Source: Rhizobium grahamii CCGE 502 (GTDB lineage: Bacteria > Pseudomonadota > Alphaproteobacteria > Rhizobiales > Rhizobiaceae). From it: DNA of 64,000 nt. The stretch is from positions 1 to 64,000 of the forward strand of contig NZ_AEYE02000038.1 in NCBI RefSeq assembly GCF_000298315.2, in the 5' to 3' direction. Below are positions 27,759-37,530 of the stretch, one piece after another; position 1 is the first letter of the stretch, and every line of letters begins with the position of its first letter. The notes under the pieces are model-generated. The model had not been told where the DNA came from and searched no databases. It worked only from the letters and a program-made list of their open reading frames with translations. Both the position numbers and the translations under genes were made by a program.

Positions 27759-28260
27759 ATGCTGAATTATAGCGAAAAGGTCATGGAACAGTTTTTCCAT
27801 CAGAGGGATGCCCTTATCAACAAGTTCACCACGATTGAGCGGGTCACTGAGGACGCCAAGCCTCGCAGCCAGGTCACATGCTTCAAAGCCATCGAAGCAG
27901 TGGTTGTCGGTCTTCACGCAGCGTTGGTCAACGAAGGCCACATCAAGAAAGAGGAGGCCTTCCCGACCGGCACAAAAAAGGTCCGCGCGCTCAAGAGCAC
28001 GGCGCGGTCGGAGCCGCTGTGAAAGCAGCAATCGTTTCCTGGGGTTCGTACAACGGCGCCGCCCGAAACAGTTCGGGTCTCAGCGGGAAGGTCCGGCAAA
28101 TAATGATGCTGCAGCGAATTAGACTGAATGGAACCGATGCCGAGGGCAGGCGTTCTCACCTGCGCGCTGACGGCGGAGACTGCGACCTTGTCCACGACAA
28201 CCGCGATCAGGCTCCGTCAAACCGGCCTGCGCCTGGACCCGTGGTCTGCTCGCCTTGGTC
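27759..28260 (+). pseudogene. nifU: nifU remnant
   Basis: The start MLNYSEKVMEQFF matches the beginning of NifU (M-x-Y-S-E-K-V-x-x-H-F). Mid-gene TEDAK...AIEAVVVGLHAAL recalls the scaffold domain, and LRADGGDCDLV near 28160-28190 is the C-terminal Nfu domain in another frame. Cluster cysteines and most of the central ferredoxin-like domain are lost. It sits between the broken iscA and intact nifS, the normal nifU position. The remaining 87-residue frame (to 28022) may still be translated. Confidence 0.7.
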
Positions 28261-28335
28261 ACTATTAATCGATCCTCAACGAAACCACCGAGCACTTAGC
28301 CCTTTGCGTCGTTCTCATCCGCCGAGATTGCAACC

Positions 28336-29502
28336 ATGAAATCTATCTATCTCGACAACAATGCAACGACACGGGTCGATCCTGAAGTGGTTGAAGCCAT
28401 GCTGCCGCTCTTTACGGATCAATTCGGAAATCCTTCGTCGACGCACGCTTTTGGCTCCGCCGTCGGCGTGGCAGTGAGGAAGGCGCGCCGGCAGTTGCAG
28501 GCACTGATCGGCGCGGAGTTCGATGATGAGATCGCGTTCACCTCAGGCGGGACGGAAAGCGACAATGCAGCGATCCTTTCGGCGCTCGAGGTGATGCCCG
28601 ACCGCACCGAGATCGTGACGTCCGTAGTCGAGCATCCAGCCGTGCTGTCGCTCTGCGCGCATCTTGAGAAGGCGCGCGGCGTCAAGGTGCACAGGATCCC
28701 AGTGGATCGCCATGGCCGACTCGATCTTGAGGCCTACGGGACCGCGCTCACTCATCGCGTGGCAATCGTTTCGATCATGTGGGCGAACAATGAAACGGGT
28801 ACGATTTTCCCTGTGGTTATGCTTGCCGAGATGGCCAAGAAAATCGGCGCACTTTTCCACACGGACGCGGTCCAGGCAGTCGGCAAGGTTCCGATTGACC
28901 TGCAATCGAGTGCAATCGACATGCTGTCGCTATCCGGACACAAGTTCCATGGACCAAAGGGTGTCGGCGCACTCTATCTCAGACGGGGCGTGCCCTTCTC
29001 GTCGCTGATTAAGGGGGGCCATCAGGAGCGCGGCCGACGCGCGGGTACAGCGAATACGCCCGGCATTGTAGGTTTAGGTAAGGCTGCCGAGCTCGCGTTG
29101 AAATTCATGGACGACGAGAGCATACGGTTGAAGTCGCTTCGAGACCGCCTGGAGAAAGGCGTTCTCCAGCGTGTTCCAGACTCCTTCGTTACCGGCGATC
29201 GGCTGGAGCGGTTGCCGAACACGGCAAACATCGCCTTCCAACATGTCGAAGGCGAGGGTGTGCTTCTTCTTCTCAATCGTTACGGCATTGCCTGCTCTTC
29301 CGGCTCTGCCTGTACCTCCGGTTCGCTGGAGCCGAGCCATGTCTTAAGGGCGATGGACATCCCTCATGCTGTGGCACACGCGACAATCCGCTTCTCATTC
29401 TCACGCGATAGCTGTGACGAGGATGTCGACCGGGTTCTCGAAGTTATAACTGGCATCGTGGAGAAACTACGGGACGGTTCCCGGTCTCTGCCACGTGGCT
29501 AA
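28336..29502 (+). CDS. nifS: cysteine desulfurase NifS
   Basis: This 388-residue PLP enzyme supplies sulfur for nitrogenase clusters. The start MKSIYLDNNATTRVDPEV, the PLP lysine in SLSGHKFHGPKG and the active-site cysteine in ACSSGSACTSGSLEPSHVL are all present. It has full family length. It is the only intact member of the iscA-nifU-nifS-cysE group here, so it would work with a scaffold encoded elsewhere. Confidence 0.95.
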   Translation: MKSIYLDNNATTRVDPEVVEAMLPLFTDQFGNPSSTHAFGSAVGVAVRKARRQLQALIGAEFDDEIAFTSGGTESDNAAILSALEVMPDRTEIVTSVVEHPAVLSLCAHLEKARGVKVHRIPVDRHGRLDLEAYGTALTHRVAIVSIMWANNETGTIFPVVMLAEMAKKIGALFHTDAVQAVGKVPIDLQSSAIDMLSLSGHKFHGPKGVGALYLRRGVPFSSLIKGGHQERGRRAGTANTPGIVGLGKAAELALKFMDDESIRLKSLRDRLEKGVLQRVPDSFVTGDRLERLPNTANIAFQHVEGEGVLLLLNRYGIACSSGSACTSGSLEPSHVLRAMDIPHAVAHATIRFSFSRDSCDEDVDRVLEVITGIVEKLRDGSRSLPRG

Positions 29503-29544
29503 AACCTGCAATCCGGTCCCTGCGGAGGAGAAGAGCAGGCGCTA

Positions 29545-29880
29545 ATGAAACGACAAGTCTTTCTCAACGATACGACCTGCGAGACGGCGAGCAGTCGCCC
29601 GGCGTCATATTCACTGCGGCAAAAAAGCCGGGGCTCGTTCAGTCGATTGCCGTGTCATCGCCAATGCAGTGGTCATCGAGGACGTCCCGCGCCGTGTCAC
29701 CGTAATGGGCAAGTCGGTGCATCGGTGGATCGATCTCAACCACCTGCCAATACGCGATCCAGTGCCGACGCGGCTGCCTTACCTTCGACCGCATCTCATT
29801 CCTCGAACAGCGCATTTCGCAGGTTGCAGCGGCAGCTAGCGGCGAATGGTCTCGAGATCACCGCTCACGACCAGGGAGAA
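29545..29880 (+). pseudogene. serine acetyltransferase (cysE/nifP-like) remnant
   Basis: One frame reads ANAVVIEDVPRRVTVMGKSV, close to the last hexapeptide-repeat turns of CysE (A-N-A-V-V-x-x-D-V-P-x-x-x-T-V-x-G). It is followed by RWIDLNHLPIRDPV, which recalls nif-linked CysE tails. The N-terminal catalytic domain is missing and frames change. The position between nifS and nifW suits a nifP/cysE gene that would boost cysteine supply. Confidence 0.5.
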
Positions 29881-29884
29881 TCCA

Positions 29885-30268
29885 ATGTGCCGTTGCTCCG
29901 CTAACTGCAATCCCATCAATGTCAACAACATCCTCGAGCGGCTGAAGCGCCTGTCGGCTGCGGAGGAGTTCTTCGCAGTCCTTTGGGTCTCCTATGACCC
30001 GAAAGTTCTTGATGTCTCACGACTCCATATCATGAAGCGCATGGGGCAGTACCTAGCTTCAGAGGACTTCTCCGATCTCCCCGACCGGGTGATCGCTGCC
30101 CGCGCAGGCGCCATGCTGGAACGCGCCTACGATGATTTCGCGACTTCCCCGCCGCTCACGCACCGGGTCTTCAAGGTGCTCAAGGACCACGATCCGGACA
30201 ACCCCGCCACACCGGGCCGCACCTTCGTCCCGTTGGACTCCTTCCTGATGCCGTTCGAGAAGGAATGA
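29885..30268 (+). CDS. nifW: nitrogenase-protective protein NifW
   Basis: This 127-residue protein begins MCRCSANCNP and continues with the NifW core ILERLKRLSAAEEFFAVLW and YDPKVLDVSRLHIMKRMG. NifW helps protect or mature the MoFe protein. An AGGGAG ribosome site precedes the ATG. The cysteine-rich N-terminus (three Cys in the first eight residues) is an extension not needed for the family fold. Confidence 0.9.
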   Translation: MCRCSANCNPINVNNILERLKRLSAAEEFFAVLWVSYDPKVLDVSRLHIMKRMGQYLASEDFSDLPDRVIAARAGAMLERAYDDFATSPPLTHRVFKVLKDHDPDNPATPGRTFVPLDSFLMPFEKE

Positions 30269-30273
30269 GCGTG

Positions 30274-30289
30274 TCACTGTTGCGACACG
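30274..30289 (+). promoter_or_regulatory. NifA upstream activator site (fixABCX)
   Basis: TGTCACTGTTGCGACA is a perfect TGT-N10-ACA site about 90 bp upstream of the fixA -24 element and immediately after the nifW stop. Confidence 0.88.
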
Positions 30290-30378
30290 ACAATGTCGAG
30301 AAGTAGGCAAATCCAGCCATACGGCCGCAAGACTTAAAAACGCTTGCGTTTCAAAGCGATAGGGGAATGCAACGTAAT

Positions 30379-30394
30379 TGGCACTTATGATGCT
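30379..30394 (+). promoter_or_regulatory. sigma54 (-24/-12) promoter of fixABCX
   Basis: TGGCACTTATGATGCT has GG-N10-GC spacing and a good -24 box. The fixA ATG is 59 nt downstream. Confidence 0.87.
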
Positions 30395-30452
30395 TGCAAG
30401 GATATGAAGTGCCAAGCCCGCCATCCATATAGGGAGGGAGTAAGAAATCGCC

Positions 30453-31304
30453 ATGCACATCGTAATCTGTATCAAGCAGGTGCCGGATTCCGCACAGATA
30501 CGTGTCCATCCGGTGACGAACACAATCATGCGTCAGGGTGTGCCAACCATCATCAACCCCTATGATCTGTTCGCCTTGGAGGAAGCCCTTGAATTGCGCG
30601 ACTCTCATGGCGGAGAGGTCACCGTGCTCACTATGGGGCCGCCCATGGCAGAGGACGCGTTGCGCAAGGCGCTCACCTACGGCGCGGATCGCGCCGTACT
30701 CCTGACGGACCGCCATTTTGCCGGCTCTGACACTCTTGCAACCTCATTCGCTCTATCTCAAGCAATCGCGAAAATCGGAGAGACCTTCGGCACGCCTGAC
30801 ATCGTCTTCACGGGCAAGCAGACGATCGACGGCGACACCGCCCAAGTCGGGCCTGGCATCGCCAAGCGCCTCGACCTGCTGCAGCTCACCTATGTCGCGA
30901 AGATCGCTTCTATTGATCTCAATGCGCGTGAGATCATGGTGGAGCGTCGCTCGGAAGGTGGCATGCAGAAGCTGAAGAGCAAGCTCCCTTGCCTCGTTAC
31001 CATGCTGGAAGGCACCAACGAGATCCGCCGCGGTTCGCTCGACGACGCGCTGCGCGCCGCGCGCAGCGAGATCGTAAAGTGGAGTGCTGCCGACGCTGGC
31101 ATTGAGGACCTCACCAAATGCGGCCTGCGTGGCTCGCCAACCGTCGTCAAGCGAGTCTTTGCACCTCCTGAGCGGGTGGAAAAGGCGGAGCAAATCGACA
31201 CCACCGAAAAGACGCCGCGCGATCTCGCGGATGAGTTGATCGCCGGGATCTTCTCGCGCCAGCCGGCGCTAGAAGACGAACTTGCCTTCAACGGCGAGGC
31301 GTGA
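30453..31304 (+). CDS. fixA: FixA, electron-transfer flavoprotein beta-type subunit
   Basis: This 283-residue ETF-beta homologue starts MHIVICIKQVPDSAQIRVH. The nucleotide-binding region DIVFTGKQTIDGDTAQVGP is typical. FixAB with FixC and FixX bifurcates electrons to make low-potential reductant for nitrogenase. It is first in the fixABCX operon, behind a NifA/sigma54 promoter. Confidence 0.96.
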   Translation: MHIVICIKQVPDSAQIRVHPVTNTIMRQGVPTIINPYDLFALEEALELRDSHGGEVTVLTMGPPMAEDALRKALTYGADRAVLLTDRHFAGSDTLATSFALSQAIAKIGETFGTPDIVFTGKQTIDGDTAQVGPGIAKRLDLLQLTYVAKIASIDLNAREIMVERRSEGGMQKLKSKLPCLVTMLEGTNEIRRGSLDDALRAARSEIVKWSAADAGIEDLTKCGLRGSPTVVKRVFAPPERVEKAEQIDTTEKTPRDLADELIAGIFSRQPALEDELAFNGEA

Positions 31305-31322
31305 AGGCAAGGAGCGACGATA

Positions 31323-32429
31323 TTGAGCACGAATCGAGAAACCCCTCCTCCAGCCGCTGGCCGCGCCGGCATGAAGAAGGAGCTGCCCGAGCAATTTAAG
31401 GCCTATCGGCACGTTTGGGTCTTTATCGAGCTGGAGCGCGGCCAGGTCCATCCCGTCTCCTTCGAGTTGCTCGGCGAAGGCCGCAAGCTCGCCGACAAGC
31501 TGGGCGTCCAGCTAGCCGCCGTCGTTCTCGGACCGCCGGGAGAGGCCACCTGGTTTGCCATCGCCGAGGCCTTTGCTTATGGCGCCGACCTTGCCTACAT
31601 CGTCGAGACCCCACTGCTCACCGACTATCGGAACGAGCCTTTCACCAAAGCATTGACGGATCTCGTTGTTACCCACAAACCCGAGATTCTGCTTTTAGGG
31701 GCGACGACGCTCGGCCGCGACCTTGCCGGTTCCGTGGCGACGACCTTGTTGACAGGGCTCACGGCCGACTGCACCGAACTCGATGTGGATGCGGACGGCT
31801 CCCTTGCGGCGACCCGGCCGACCTTCGGCGGCTCCCTGCTATGCACAATCTACACACTCAACTGCCGACCGCAGATGGCAACGGTGCGGCCGAGGGTCAT
31901 GGCAATGCCGCAGCGCGGGAATAACCAGGTCGGGCGTGTCATTCAACACGACGTGCCGATGGTCGAGGAAGAGATCGTCACCAAAGTCCTCGGCTTCATG
32001 TCCGACGGTCAGTCGGCAAAGGCCAATCTCGCCTATGCCGATGTCGTGGTTGCCGGAGGCCTCGGTCTCGGCGCGGCGGAGAACCTGAAGCTCGTGAAGA
32101 ATCTCGCGCGGGCGATCGGGGCCGATTATGGCTGTTCGCGCCCTCTGGTCCAGAAGGGCTGGATGCCGGCTGATCGGCAGATCGGGCAGACTGGCAAAAC
32201 TATCAGGCCGAAGCTCTACATAGCGGCCGGCATTTCCGGCGCCATCCAGCATCGCGTTGGCGTCGAAGGAGCTGATCTCATTGTAGCGATCAACACCGAC
32301 CGCAACGCGCCGATCTTCGATTTCGCGCACATCGGCGCCGTCACCGATGCGATCCGTTTCCTGCCGTCATTGACGGAACTCTTCACCCATCGGCTGTCGC
32401 CGCACAGTCGCGAAAAGCTTGCAAACTGA
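31323..32429 (+). CDS. fixB: FixB, electron-transfer flavoprotein alpha-type subunit
   Basis: This 368-residue ETF-alpha homologue starts at TTG 31323 (AAGGAG site upstream). FAD-binding segments near the C-terminus are visible: [17 protein letters not shown], then [19 protein letters not shown] and [16 protein letters not shown]. It lies 18 nt after fixA. It forms the FixAB heterodimer. Confidence 0.96.
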   Translation: MSTNRETPPPAAGRAGMKKELPEQFKAYRHVWVFIELERGQVHPVSFELLGEGRKLADKLGVQLAAVVLGPPGEATWFAIAEAFAYGADLAYIVETPLLTDYRNEPFTKALTDLVVTHKPEILLLGATTLGRDLAGSVATTLLTGLTADCTELDVDADGSLAATRPTFGGSLLCTIYTLNCRPQMATVRPRVMAMPQRGNNQVGRVIQHDVPMVEEEIVTKVLGFMSDGQSAKANLAYADVVVAGGLGLGAAENLKLVKNLARAIGADYGCSRPLVQKGWMPADRQIGQTGKTIRPKLYIAAGISGAIQHRVGVEGADLIVAINTDRNAPIFDFAHIGAVTDAIRFLPSLTELFTHRLSPHSREKLAN

Positions 32430-32441
32430 GGGGGCACGGCC

Positions 32442-33749
32442 ATGACCGAGGAGAAGTTCGATGCCATCGTTATCGGGGCCGGCATGGCCGGCAACGCAGC
32501 TGCTTACACCATGGCAAGCCGCGGCATGAAGGTGCTGCAGTTAGAGCGCGGCGAGTATCCGGGCTCCAAGAACGTCCAGGGCGCCATCATGTACGCGGAC
32601 ATGCTGGAGAAAATCATCCCGGATTTCCGAGATGATGCGCCTCTCGAGCGGCATCTCGTCGAGCAGCGCTTCTGGATGATGGACGACACATCCCACGTCG
32701 GAATGCAATACCGGTCGGATGACTTCAACGAGTCGAGGCCCAACCGCTACACGGTCATTCGCGCCCAGTTCGACAAGTGGTTTTCGCGCAAGGTGCGCGA
32801 AGCCGGAGCGACGCTTCTATGCGAGACGACGGTGACGGAACTCGCCCGCGACGCAAAGGGCAAGGTGATCGGCGTCCGCACCGACCGCGGTGGCGACGCG
32901 ATCCTTGCGGACGTGGTCGTTCTCGCAGAAGGCGTCAACGGACTGCTCGGCACGCGGGCGGGCTTGCGTGAAACGCCAAAACCCGAAACCGTGGCGCTCG
33001 CCGTCAAGGAAATGCATTTCCTGGCCGAAGAGGTGATTGACCAGCGGTTCGGCCTCAAGGCCAACGAAGGCTGCGTCATCGAGGCAGCTGGCACTATCTC
33101 CCGCAACATGGCCGGGCTCGCCTTCCTCTATACCAACAAAGAGTCGATCTCGATCGGCATTGGCTGCCTCGTTTCCGAATTCGCGGCGACAATGGAGAGC
33201 CCTTATGACCTGCTCGAAAGGTTCAAGAACCATCCGTCGGTCAAGCCGCTGATCGCGGGTTCGGAAGTCAAGGAATATGCCGCTCATCTCATTCCGGAAG
33301 GTGGCTACAAAGCAATCCCGCCGCTCTTTGGCAACGGCTGGGTCGTCGTCGGCGACGCGGCGCAGCTCAACAACGCCGTGCACCGCGAGGGATCCAATCT
33401 CGCCATGACGTCGGGGCGCATCGCCGGCGAAGCTATCGTCCAGATCAAGAACCGCAAGAAGCCGATGATCAAGGAGAACCTCGGCCTTTACAAGGCGATG
33501 CTGGAAAAGTCTTTCGTCATCAAAGACTTGCGCAAATACAAGGACATGCCGGCCCTGCTGCACACCAATTCCCGCAATTTCTTCACAACCTATCCAAAAT
33601 TGCTGTCGCAGGCCGCGCAGAACTTCATGCGAGTGGACAGCACCCCGAAGATAGAGAAGGAACGGGCGACCATGGCCGCCTTCATCAAGGCGCGCTCGCG
33701 CTTGGGGCTGGTCAGTGACGCCGTCCGATTGGTGCGCGCCTGGCGCTGA
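32442..33749 (+). CDS. fixC: FixC, ETF-quinone oxidoreductase-like flavoprotein
   Basis: This 435-residue flavoprotein has the FAD motif [20 protein letters not shown] at residues 10-29, followed by [14 protein letters not shown], and [19 protein letters not shown] further on. It passes electrons from FixAB to quinone and FixX. It is 12 nt downstream of fixB. Confidence 0.96.
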   Translation: MTEEKFDAIVIGAGMAGNAAAYTMASRGMKVLQLERGEYPGSKNVQGAIMYADMLEKIIPDFRDDAPLERHLVEQRFWMMDDTSHVGMQYRSDDFNESRPNRYTVIRAQFDKWFSRKVREAGATLLCETTVTELARDAKGKVIGVRTDRGGDAILADVVVLAEGVNGLLGTRAGLRETPKPETVALAVKEMHFLAEEVIDQRFGLKANEGCVIEAAGTISRNMAGLAFLYTNKESISIGIGCLVSEFAATMESPYDLLERFKNHPSVKPLIAGSEVKEYAAHLIPEGGYKAIPPLFGNGWVVVGDAAQLNNAVHREGSNLAMTSGRIAGEAIVQIKNRKKPMIKENLGLYKAMLEKSFVIKDLRKYKDMPALLHTNSRNFFTTYPKLLSQAAQNFMRVDSTPKIEKERATMAAFIKARSRLGLVSDAVRLVRAWR

Positions 33750-33761
33750 AGGAGAGATGAG

Positions 33762-34061
33762 ATGACGGTTGCAGTGACCAACATACGCGTAGAGGATAAG
33801 CTTTACCAAAACCGCTACGTAGTCGATTCAGGACGCCCGCACATTAAAGTGCGACCGCATCAGCGGCCGAGCGTAAATCTCTACGCCCTGACAAGTGTGT
33901 GCCCGGCCAAGTGCTATGAATTGAATGATCATGGCCAAGTCGAGATCACCGCCGACGGGTGCATGGAGTGCGGCACGTGCAGAGTACTTTGCGAGACAAG
34001 TGGTGAGATCGAGTGGAATTACCCGAGAGGCGGCTTCGGTGTTCTGTTTAAGTTCGGATAA
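33762..34061 (+). CDS. fixX: FixX, ferredoxin-like protein
   Basis: This 99-residue protein has the cysteine motif [13 protein letters not shown] near residue 67 and an additional CPAKCYEL stretch. This matches FixX, which receives electrons from FixC. It ends the fixABCX operon. The 94-bp repeat copy B starts 10 nt after its stop. Confidence 0.95.
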   Translation: MTVAVTNIRVEDKLYQNRYVVDSGRPHIKVRPHQRPSVNLYALTSVCPAKCYELNDHGQVEITADGCMECGTCRVLCETSGEIEWNYPRGGFGVLFKFG

Positions 34062-34070
34062 CCGCTTGCA

Positions 34071-34163
34071 ATGCGCCGTCTGATTGATGTCCAGTCGATG
34101 TGGCCGAGCTTTACCAACTGGGCGATCCAGGCGTGTGGATGTAGCCAGGAGCGACGCGCCATG
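34071..34163 (+). repeat. 94-bp dispersed repeat, copy B (after fixX)
   Basis: It is almost identical to the copy at 22376-22469 (a few substitutions and one 1-nt gap) and in the same orientation. It lies between fixX and the nifA pseudogene. No clear flanking duplication is seen here. Confidence 0.8.
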
Positions 34164-34269
34164 CGTCATTGACTCAAGGGCCTCGAACCAGCATCGCGAT
34201 TTGCAGCCAAAGCCGCAGCAGTTTTGCAAGATCCATGTCAGAAGCTTGAAAATCCGCATTAAGGTTCAT

Positions 34270-35280
34270 ATGAATACTCGCAAACAGCCCGTGCGATCGG
34301 ACGATGGAGTAGAACCTCTATCTGCACTACCTGCTAAACCTGTGCGCTAAGCGGGCATCCCATAGTCTACGAAGTATCGAAGGTTCTGACTGCCCCGGCC
34401 CGGCTAGAGATCACGCTTGCCAATGTCGTGAACCTTCTCTCTTCCTTTCTGCAGATACGGCACGGAGCAATCGTTGTCCCGGCCGCGGAAGGACAGCCCG
34501 AGATTGCCGCAACCGCCGACATCCCCCGTCCCTCTCAATCGAGCGCTCGCAGCGTCATACCAGAAGCGCTAATGGACCATATTGTGACAACGGGCGTGCC
34601 CCTCGTTATACAGGATGTTAGTAAGTCCAAATTATTTCAGGCTGATCTTCAAACGCGTTGGAGCAGCGGCACGGTCCCAATTACATTCATTGGCGTCCCG
34701 GTAAAGGCTGAGGACAAAATTCTTGGCACATTGGCGATCGACCGTGTCAGGAACGGCACCACGATCTTCCCCTCCGACGAGGACGTATGCTTCTTAACCA
34801 TGGTCGCCAACCTCGTCGGTCGGACAATTCAACTTCATCGCATTCTGAGCCAGGAGGGTCAGCGGCTTATCGAAGAACAACAGAGACCCGAGAAGTCGCT
34901 CATCGCGGAAAGGAGCGCCCCGGGCCGGCATCCTCACATCAAAATCGACGGGATTGTCGGGAAAAGTCCTGCCCTCACGCAGGTCGTCGGATTTAGCCTG
35001 CAAGAACAGCCAGTGCCTTTCTTTACTCTCCTCTGGAAAAGGGGTCCACGGGTCGCACTGCGGCAATACCATTGATGACCTTGCCCAGAATAATGTGATG
35101 CTGACTGCATCGCCGCGCTCGAGCCGATACATCGGTGCGTCGCAGGACGACGCATCGTCCGTCAAGGCGTGTGATCCGATCCCGCAATGGGGTTGCGTCT
35201 GACGGAACGGGACCGGCTGATCGAGGCGATGGAGAAGGCTGGCTGAGTTCAGGCCAATGCGGCTCGTATCCTCGACATTT
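34270..35280 (+). pseudogene. nifA: nifA with frameshifts and loss of the AAA+ domain
   Basis: The N-terminus (MNTRKQPVRSDDG) and the GAF domain (VYEVSKVLTAPARLEITLAN... FIGVPVKAEDKILGTLAID) are in different frames, with a shift near 34345-34360. Just after DGIVGKSPALTQVV the whole central sigma54-interaction domain is missing. The sequence jumps to the interdomain linker CKNSQCLS/LLWK, with another frameshift. The C-terminal HTH region LTERDRLIEAMEKAG is followed by TGA at 35244-35246, where other NifA proteins have Trp (G-W-V-Q). It cannot activate transcription. It retains its usual place between fixX and nifB. Confidence 0.9.
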
Positions 35281-35473
35281 TGCCCTTCTTGCATTTTGTA
35301 TGCTTGAAGTCGGTGGCTTTCACGACCAATCGCTGTCCATTGTCGAGAGCCTGACAAAGCTGTGTCCGAACAAACGGACGGAATGGGGCAAGAAAACCCA
35401 AAGATGTTGAAGTATACCGGCGAGCATTGACGCCGACTCGTCATGGGAACCCAGACAGCTAATTTCCGACTTA

Positions 35474-35674
35474 TTGTGCCAAACGTTCGAGAAGGCAGTT
35501 CATGAGAGACACCTGGGTGTCGAACCGCGTCTTGACTACGACGATATCGTCGATCACTGCTGCCGCGCTTGGAACAGGCTCATTGATCGGCCGTGGAAGA
35601 TCATGTCAATCGGAATGCTCGATTGGGGCGCATCGGTCATGATCAGCACACGTTGGTACAAAACCATTCTTTAA
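35474..35674 (+). pseudogene. IS630-type transposase C-terminal fragment
   Basis: The segment YDDIVDHCCRAWNRLIDRPW followed by KIMSIGMLDW matches the C-terminal end of IS630-family transposases (DHCCDAWNxLxDxPWxIMSIG). Only the last roughly 60 residues remain. It lies directly before the nifB promoter. Confidence 0.75.
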
Positions 35675-35676
35675 GT

Positions 35677-35692
35677 TGGCATCGCTTTTGCG
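35677..35692 (+). promoter_or_regulatory. sigma54 (-24/-12) promoter of nifB
   Basis: TGGCATCGCTTTTGCG has GG-N10-GC spacing. It is placed so that transcription begins between it and the nifB ATG at 35730. I could not find a perfect NifA site upstream; the IS630 fragment may have displaced it. Confidence 0.85.
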
Positions 35693-35729
35693 ATTTGAGA
35701 TGCGACGTTACCTACCAACGGAGTCTTCA

Positions 35730-37208
35730 ATGTCCACACCGATGATTTCGCTTGAGAGCCTGGCCAGCAGGACATCCTTGGATCAATTGCTGGCGACCTC
35801 GAAATCCGGTGGGTGCACATCCTCATCCTGCGGCGCCTCCACAAACCCGGACGACATCGACCAGGCGATCTGGGCGAAGATCAAGAATCATCCCTGCTAT
35901 TCGGAAGAAGCCCACCACTATTTCGCGCGCATGCACGTTGCGGTCGCACCAGCCTGCAATATTCAGTGCAACTACTGCAACCGTAAATATGACTGCGCCA
36001 ACGAGAGCCGGCCTGGAGTGGTCTCAGAAAAGCTGACGCCGGACCAGGCGCTACGCAAAGTCATTGCCGTCGCCAACGAAGTGCCGCAGCTTTCCGTGCT
36101 CGGCATCGCCGGACCGGGCGATGCCTGTTACGACTGGACGAAGACAAAGGCAACGTTCGAACGAATTGCCATGGAGATCCACGACATCAAGCTGTGCATC
36201 TCCACCAACGGGCTTGCGCTGCCGGATCACGTCGCCGAGCTTGTGGAGATGAATGTCGATCACGTGACAATCACTATCAACATGGTCGACCCGGAAATCG
36301 GCGCAAGGATCTATCCCTGGATCTTTTACGACAACCGCCGCTACACCGGCATCGAAGCAGCCAGAATCCTGCACGAGCGGCAGATGCTAGGCCTGGAAAT
36401 GCTGACCGCGCACGGCATCCTCACCAAGGTTAATTCGGTGATGATTCCGGGCGTCAACGATGAGCACCTGATAGAGGTGAACAAATGGGTCAAGGAGCGG
36501 GGCGCGTTTCTGCACAACGTTATGCCGCTGATTTCCGATCCGGCCCACGGCACCTTCTACGGCCTGACCGGGCAGCGTGGCCCACGGGCGCTGGAATTGA
36601 AGGCGCTTCAGGATCGCCTCGAAGGCGGCGCAAAGCTGATGCGCCATTGCCGGCAGTGCCGGGCCGATGCAGTCGGCCTGCTCGGCGATGATCGCGGCCA
36701 GGAATTCACTCTCGACCAGATTCCCGGCGAGATCACGTACGACGCCCGCAAGCGCGAGGCCTATCGGGAAGTGGTCGCGCGCGAACGAAGCGATCACGTG
36801 ACGGCCAAGGACGGGGCAACCGAAATAGTCAAGGCAGCCCGCGGCGGGTCTCTCCAGGTCGCAGTGGCGACGAAGGGCGGCGGCCGCATCAACGAGCACT
36901 TCGGTCACGCGAAGGAATTCCAGGTATATGAAGCTTCGCCGAAAGGGATCACCTACGTCGCGCATCGCAAGGTCGAGCAGTATTGCCTTGGAGGCGAGGG
37001 CGAGGAAGCCACCCTCGACGGCATCATCGCTGCGCTCGAGGGCATTGACGTCGTGTTATGCGCCAAGATCGGGGAGTGCCCTAGGAATCAGCTCATGGAG
37101 GCTGGAGTCCGAGCAACGGACGCTTATGGCTATGATTACATCGAGACCGCCATCGGCGCCCTTTACGCCGCCGAGTTTGGGATCGAACCGGTAGCGGCGA
37201 CGGCGTGA
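35730..37208 (+). CDS. nifB: NifB, radical SAM FeMo-co core synthase
   Basis: This 492-residue enzyme builds NifB-co ([8Fe-9S-C]). The radical SAM motif CNIQCNYCNRKYDC lies near residue 80. The C-terminal NifX-like domain is seen as LQVAVATKGGGRINEHFGHAKEF. I start at MSTPMISLESLASR because a GGAG site is 6 nt upstream and the sigma54 promoter overlaps the longer frame. A second cysteine set is at SGGCTSSSCG near the N-terminus. Confidence 0.96.
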   Translation: MSTPMISLESLASRTSLDQLLATSKSGGCTSSSCGASTNPDDIDQAIWAKIKNHPCYSEEAHHYFARMHVAVAPACNIQCNYCNRKYDCANESRPGVVSEKLTPDQALRKVIAVANEVPQLSVLGIAGPGDACYDWTKTKATFERIAMEIHDIKLCISTNGLALPDHVAELVEMNVDHVTITINMVDPEIGARIYPWIFYDNRRYTGIEAARILHERQMLGLEMLTAHGILTKVNSVMIPGVNDEHLIEVNKWVKERGAFLHNVMPLISDPAHGTFYGLTGQRGPRALELKALQDRLEGGAKLMRHCRQCRADAVGLLGDDRGQEFTLDQIPGEITYDARKREAYREVVARERSDHVTAKDGATEIVKAARGGSLQVAVATKGGGRINEHFGHAKEFQVYEASPKGITYVAHRKVEQYCLGGEGEEATLDGIIAALEGIDVVLCAKIGECPRNQLMEAGVRATDAYGYDYIETAIGALYAAEFGIEPVAATA

Positions 37209-37235
37209 GCGATCTTATTCTAACAATCTCAAGAG

Positions 37236-37447
37236 TTGAAAAGGGCCTTCAGGATCATCGTATCCCACTGCACCCAGTGCGGTGCTAGCGAGTTCGAATG
37301 CCCTCCGGCGCGATCAAGTTCAAGCGCGCGAGCTACGTGATCGATCCGGACAAGTGCACCGAATGCAAGGAAGCCTTCGAAACCCAGCAATGCGCCGCGA
37401 TCTTTCCGGGGCCGAAGACCCGCGTTGCCGGCGCACCCTCATTTTAA
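37236..37447 (+). pseudogene. fdxN: fdxN (nif ferredoxin) degraded
   Basis: The sequence begins as a bacterial 2[4Fe-4S] ferredoxin, IIVSHCTQCGASEFECP, where the third cysteine is already Ser. After ECP one base is missing, and the continuation GAIKFKRASYVIDPDKCTEC is in another frame. The last cluster reads QQCAAIFPGPKT, with Phe where the fourth cysteine should be. FdxN is needed for NifB function in some rhizobia, so another ferredoxin must serve here. Confidence 0.85.
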
Positions 37448-37530
37448 TCGCCGGCATGGTCGAGGGCTCCTGCGGAGCAGCCTTGAACGCCTTTATTGAC
37501 ATCCTGCAGCTCGCAAAAGGAGGAACGGTC

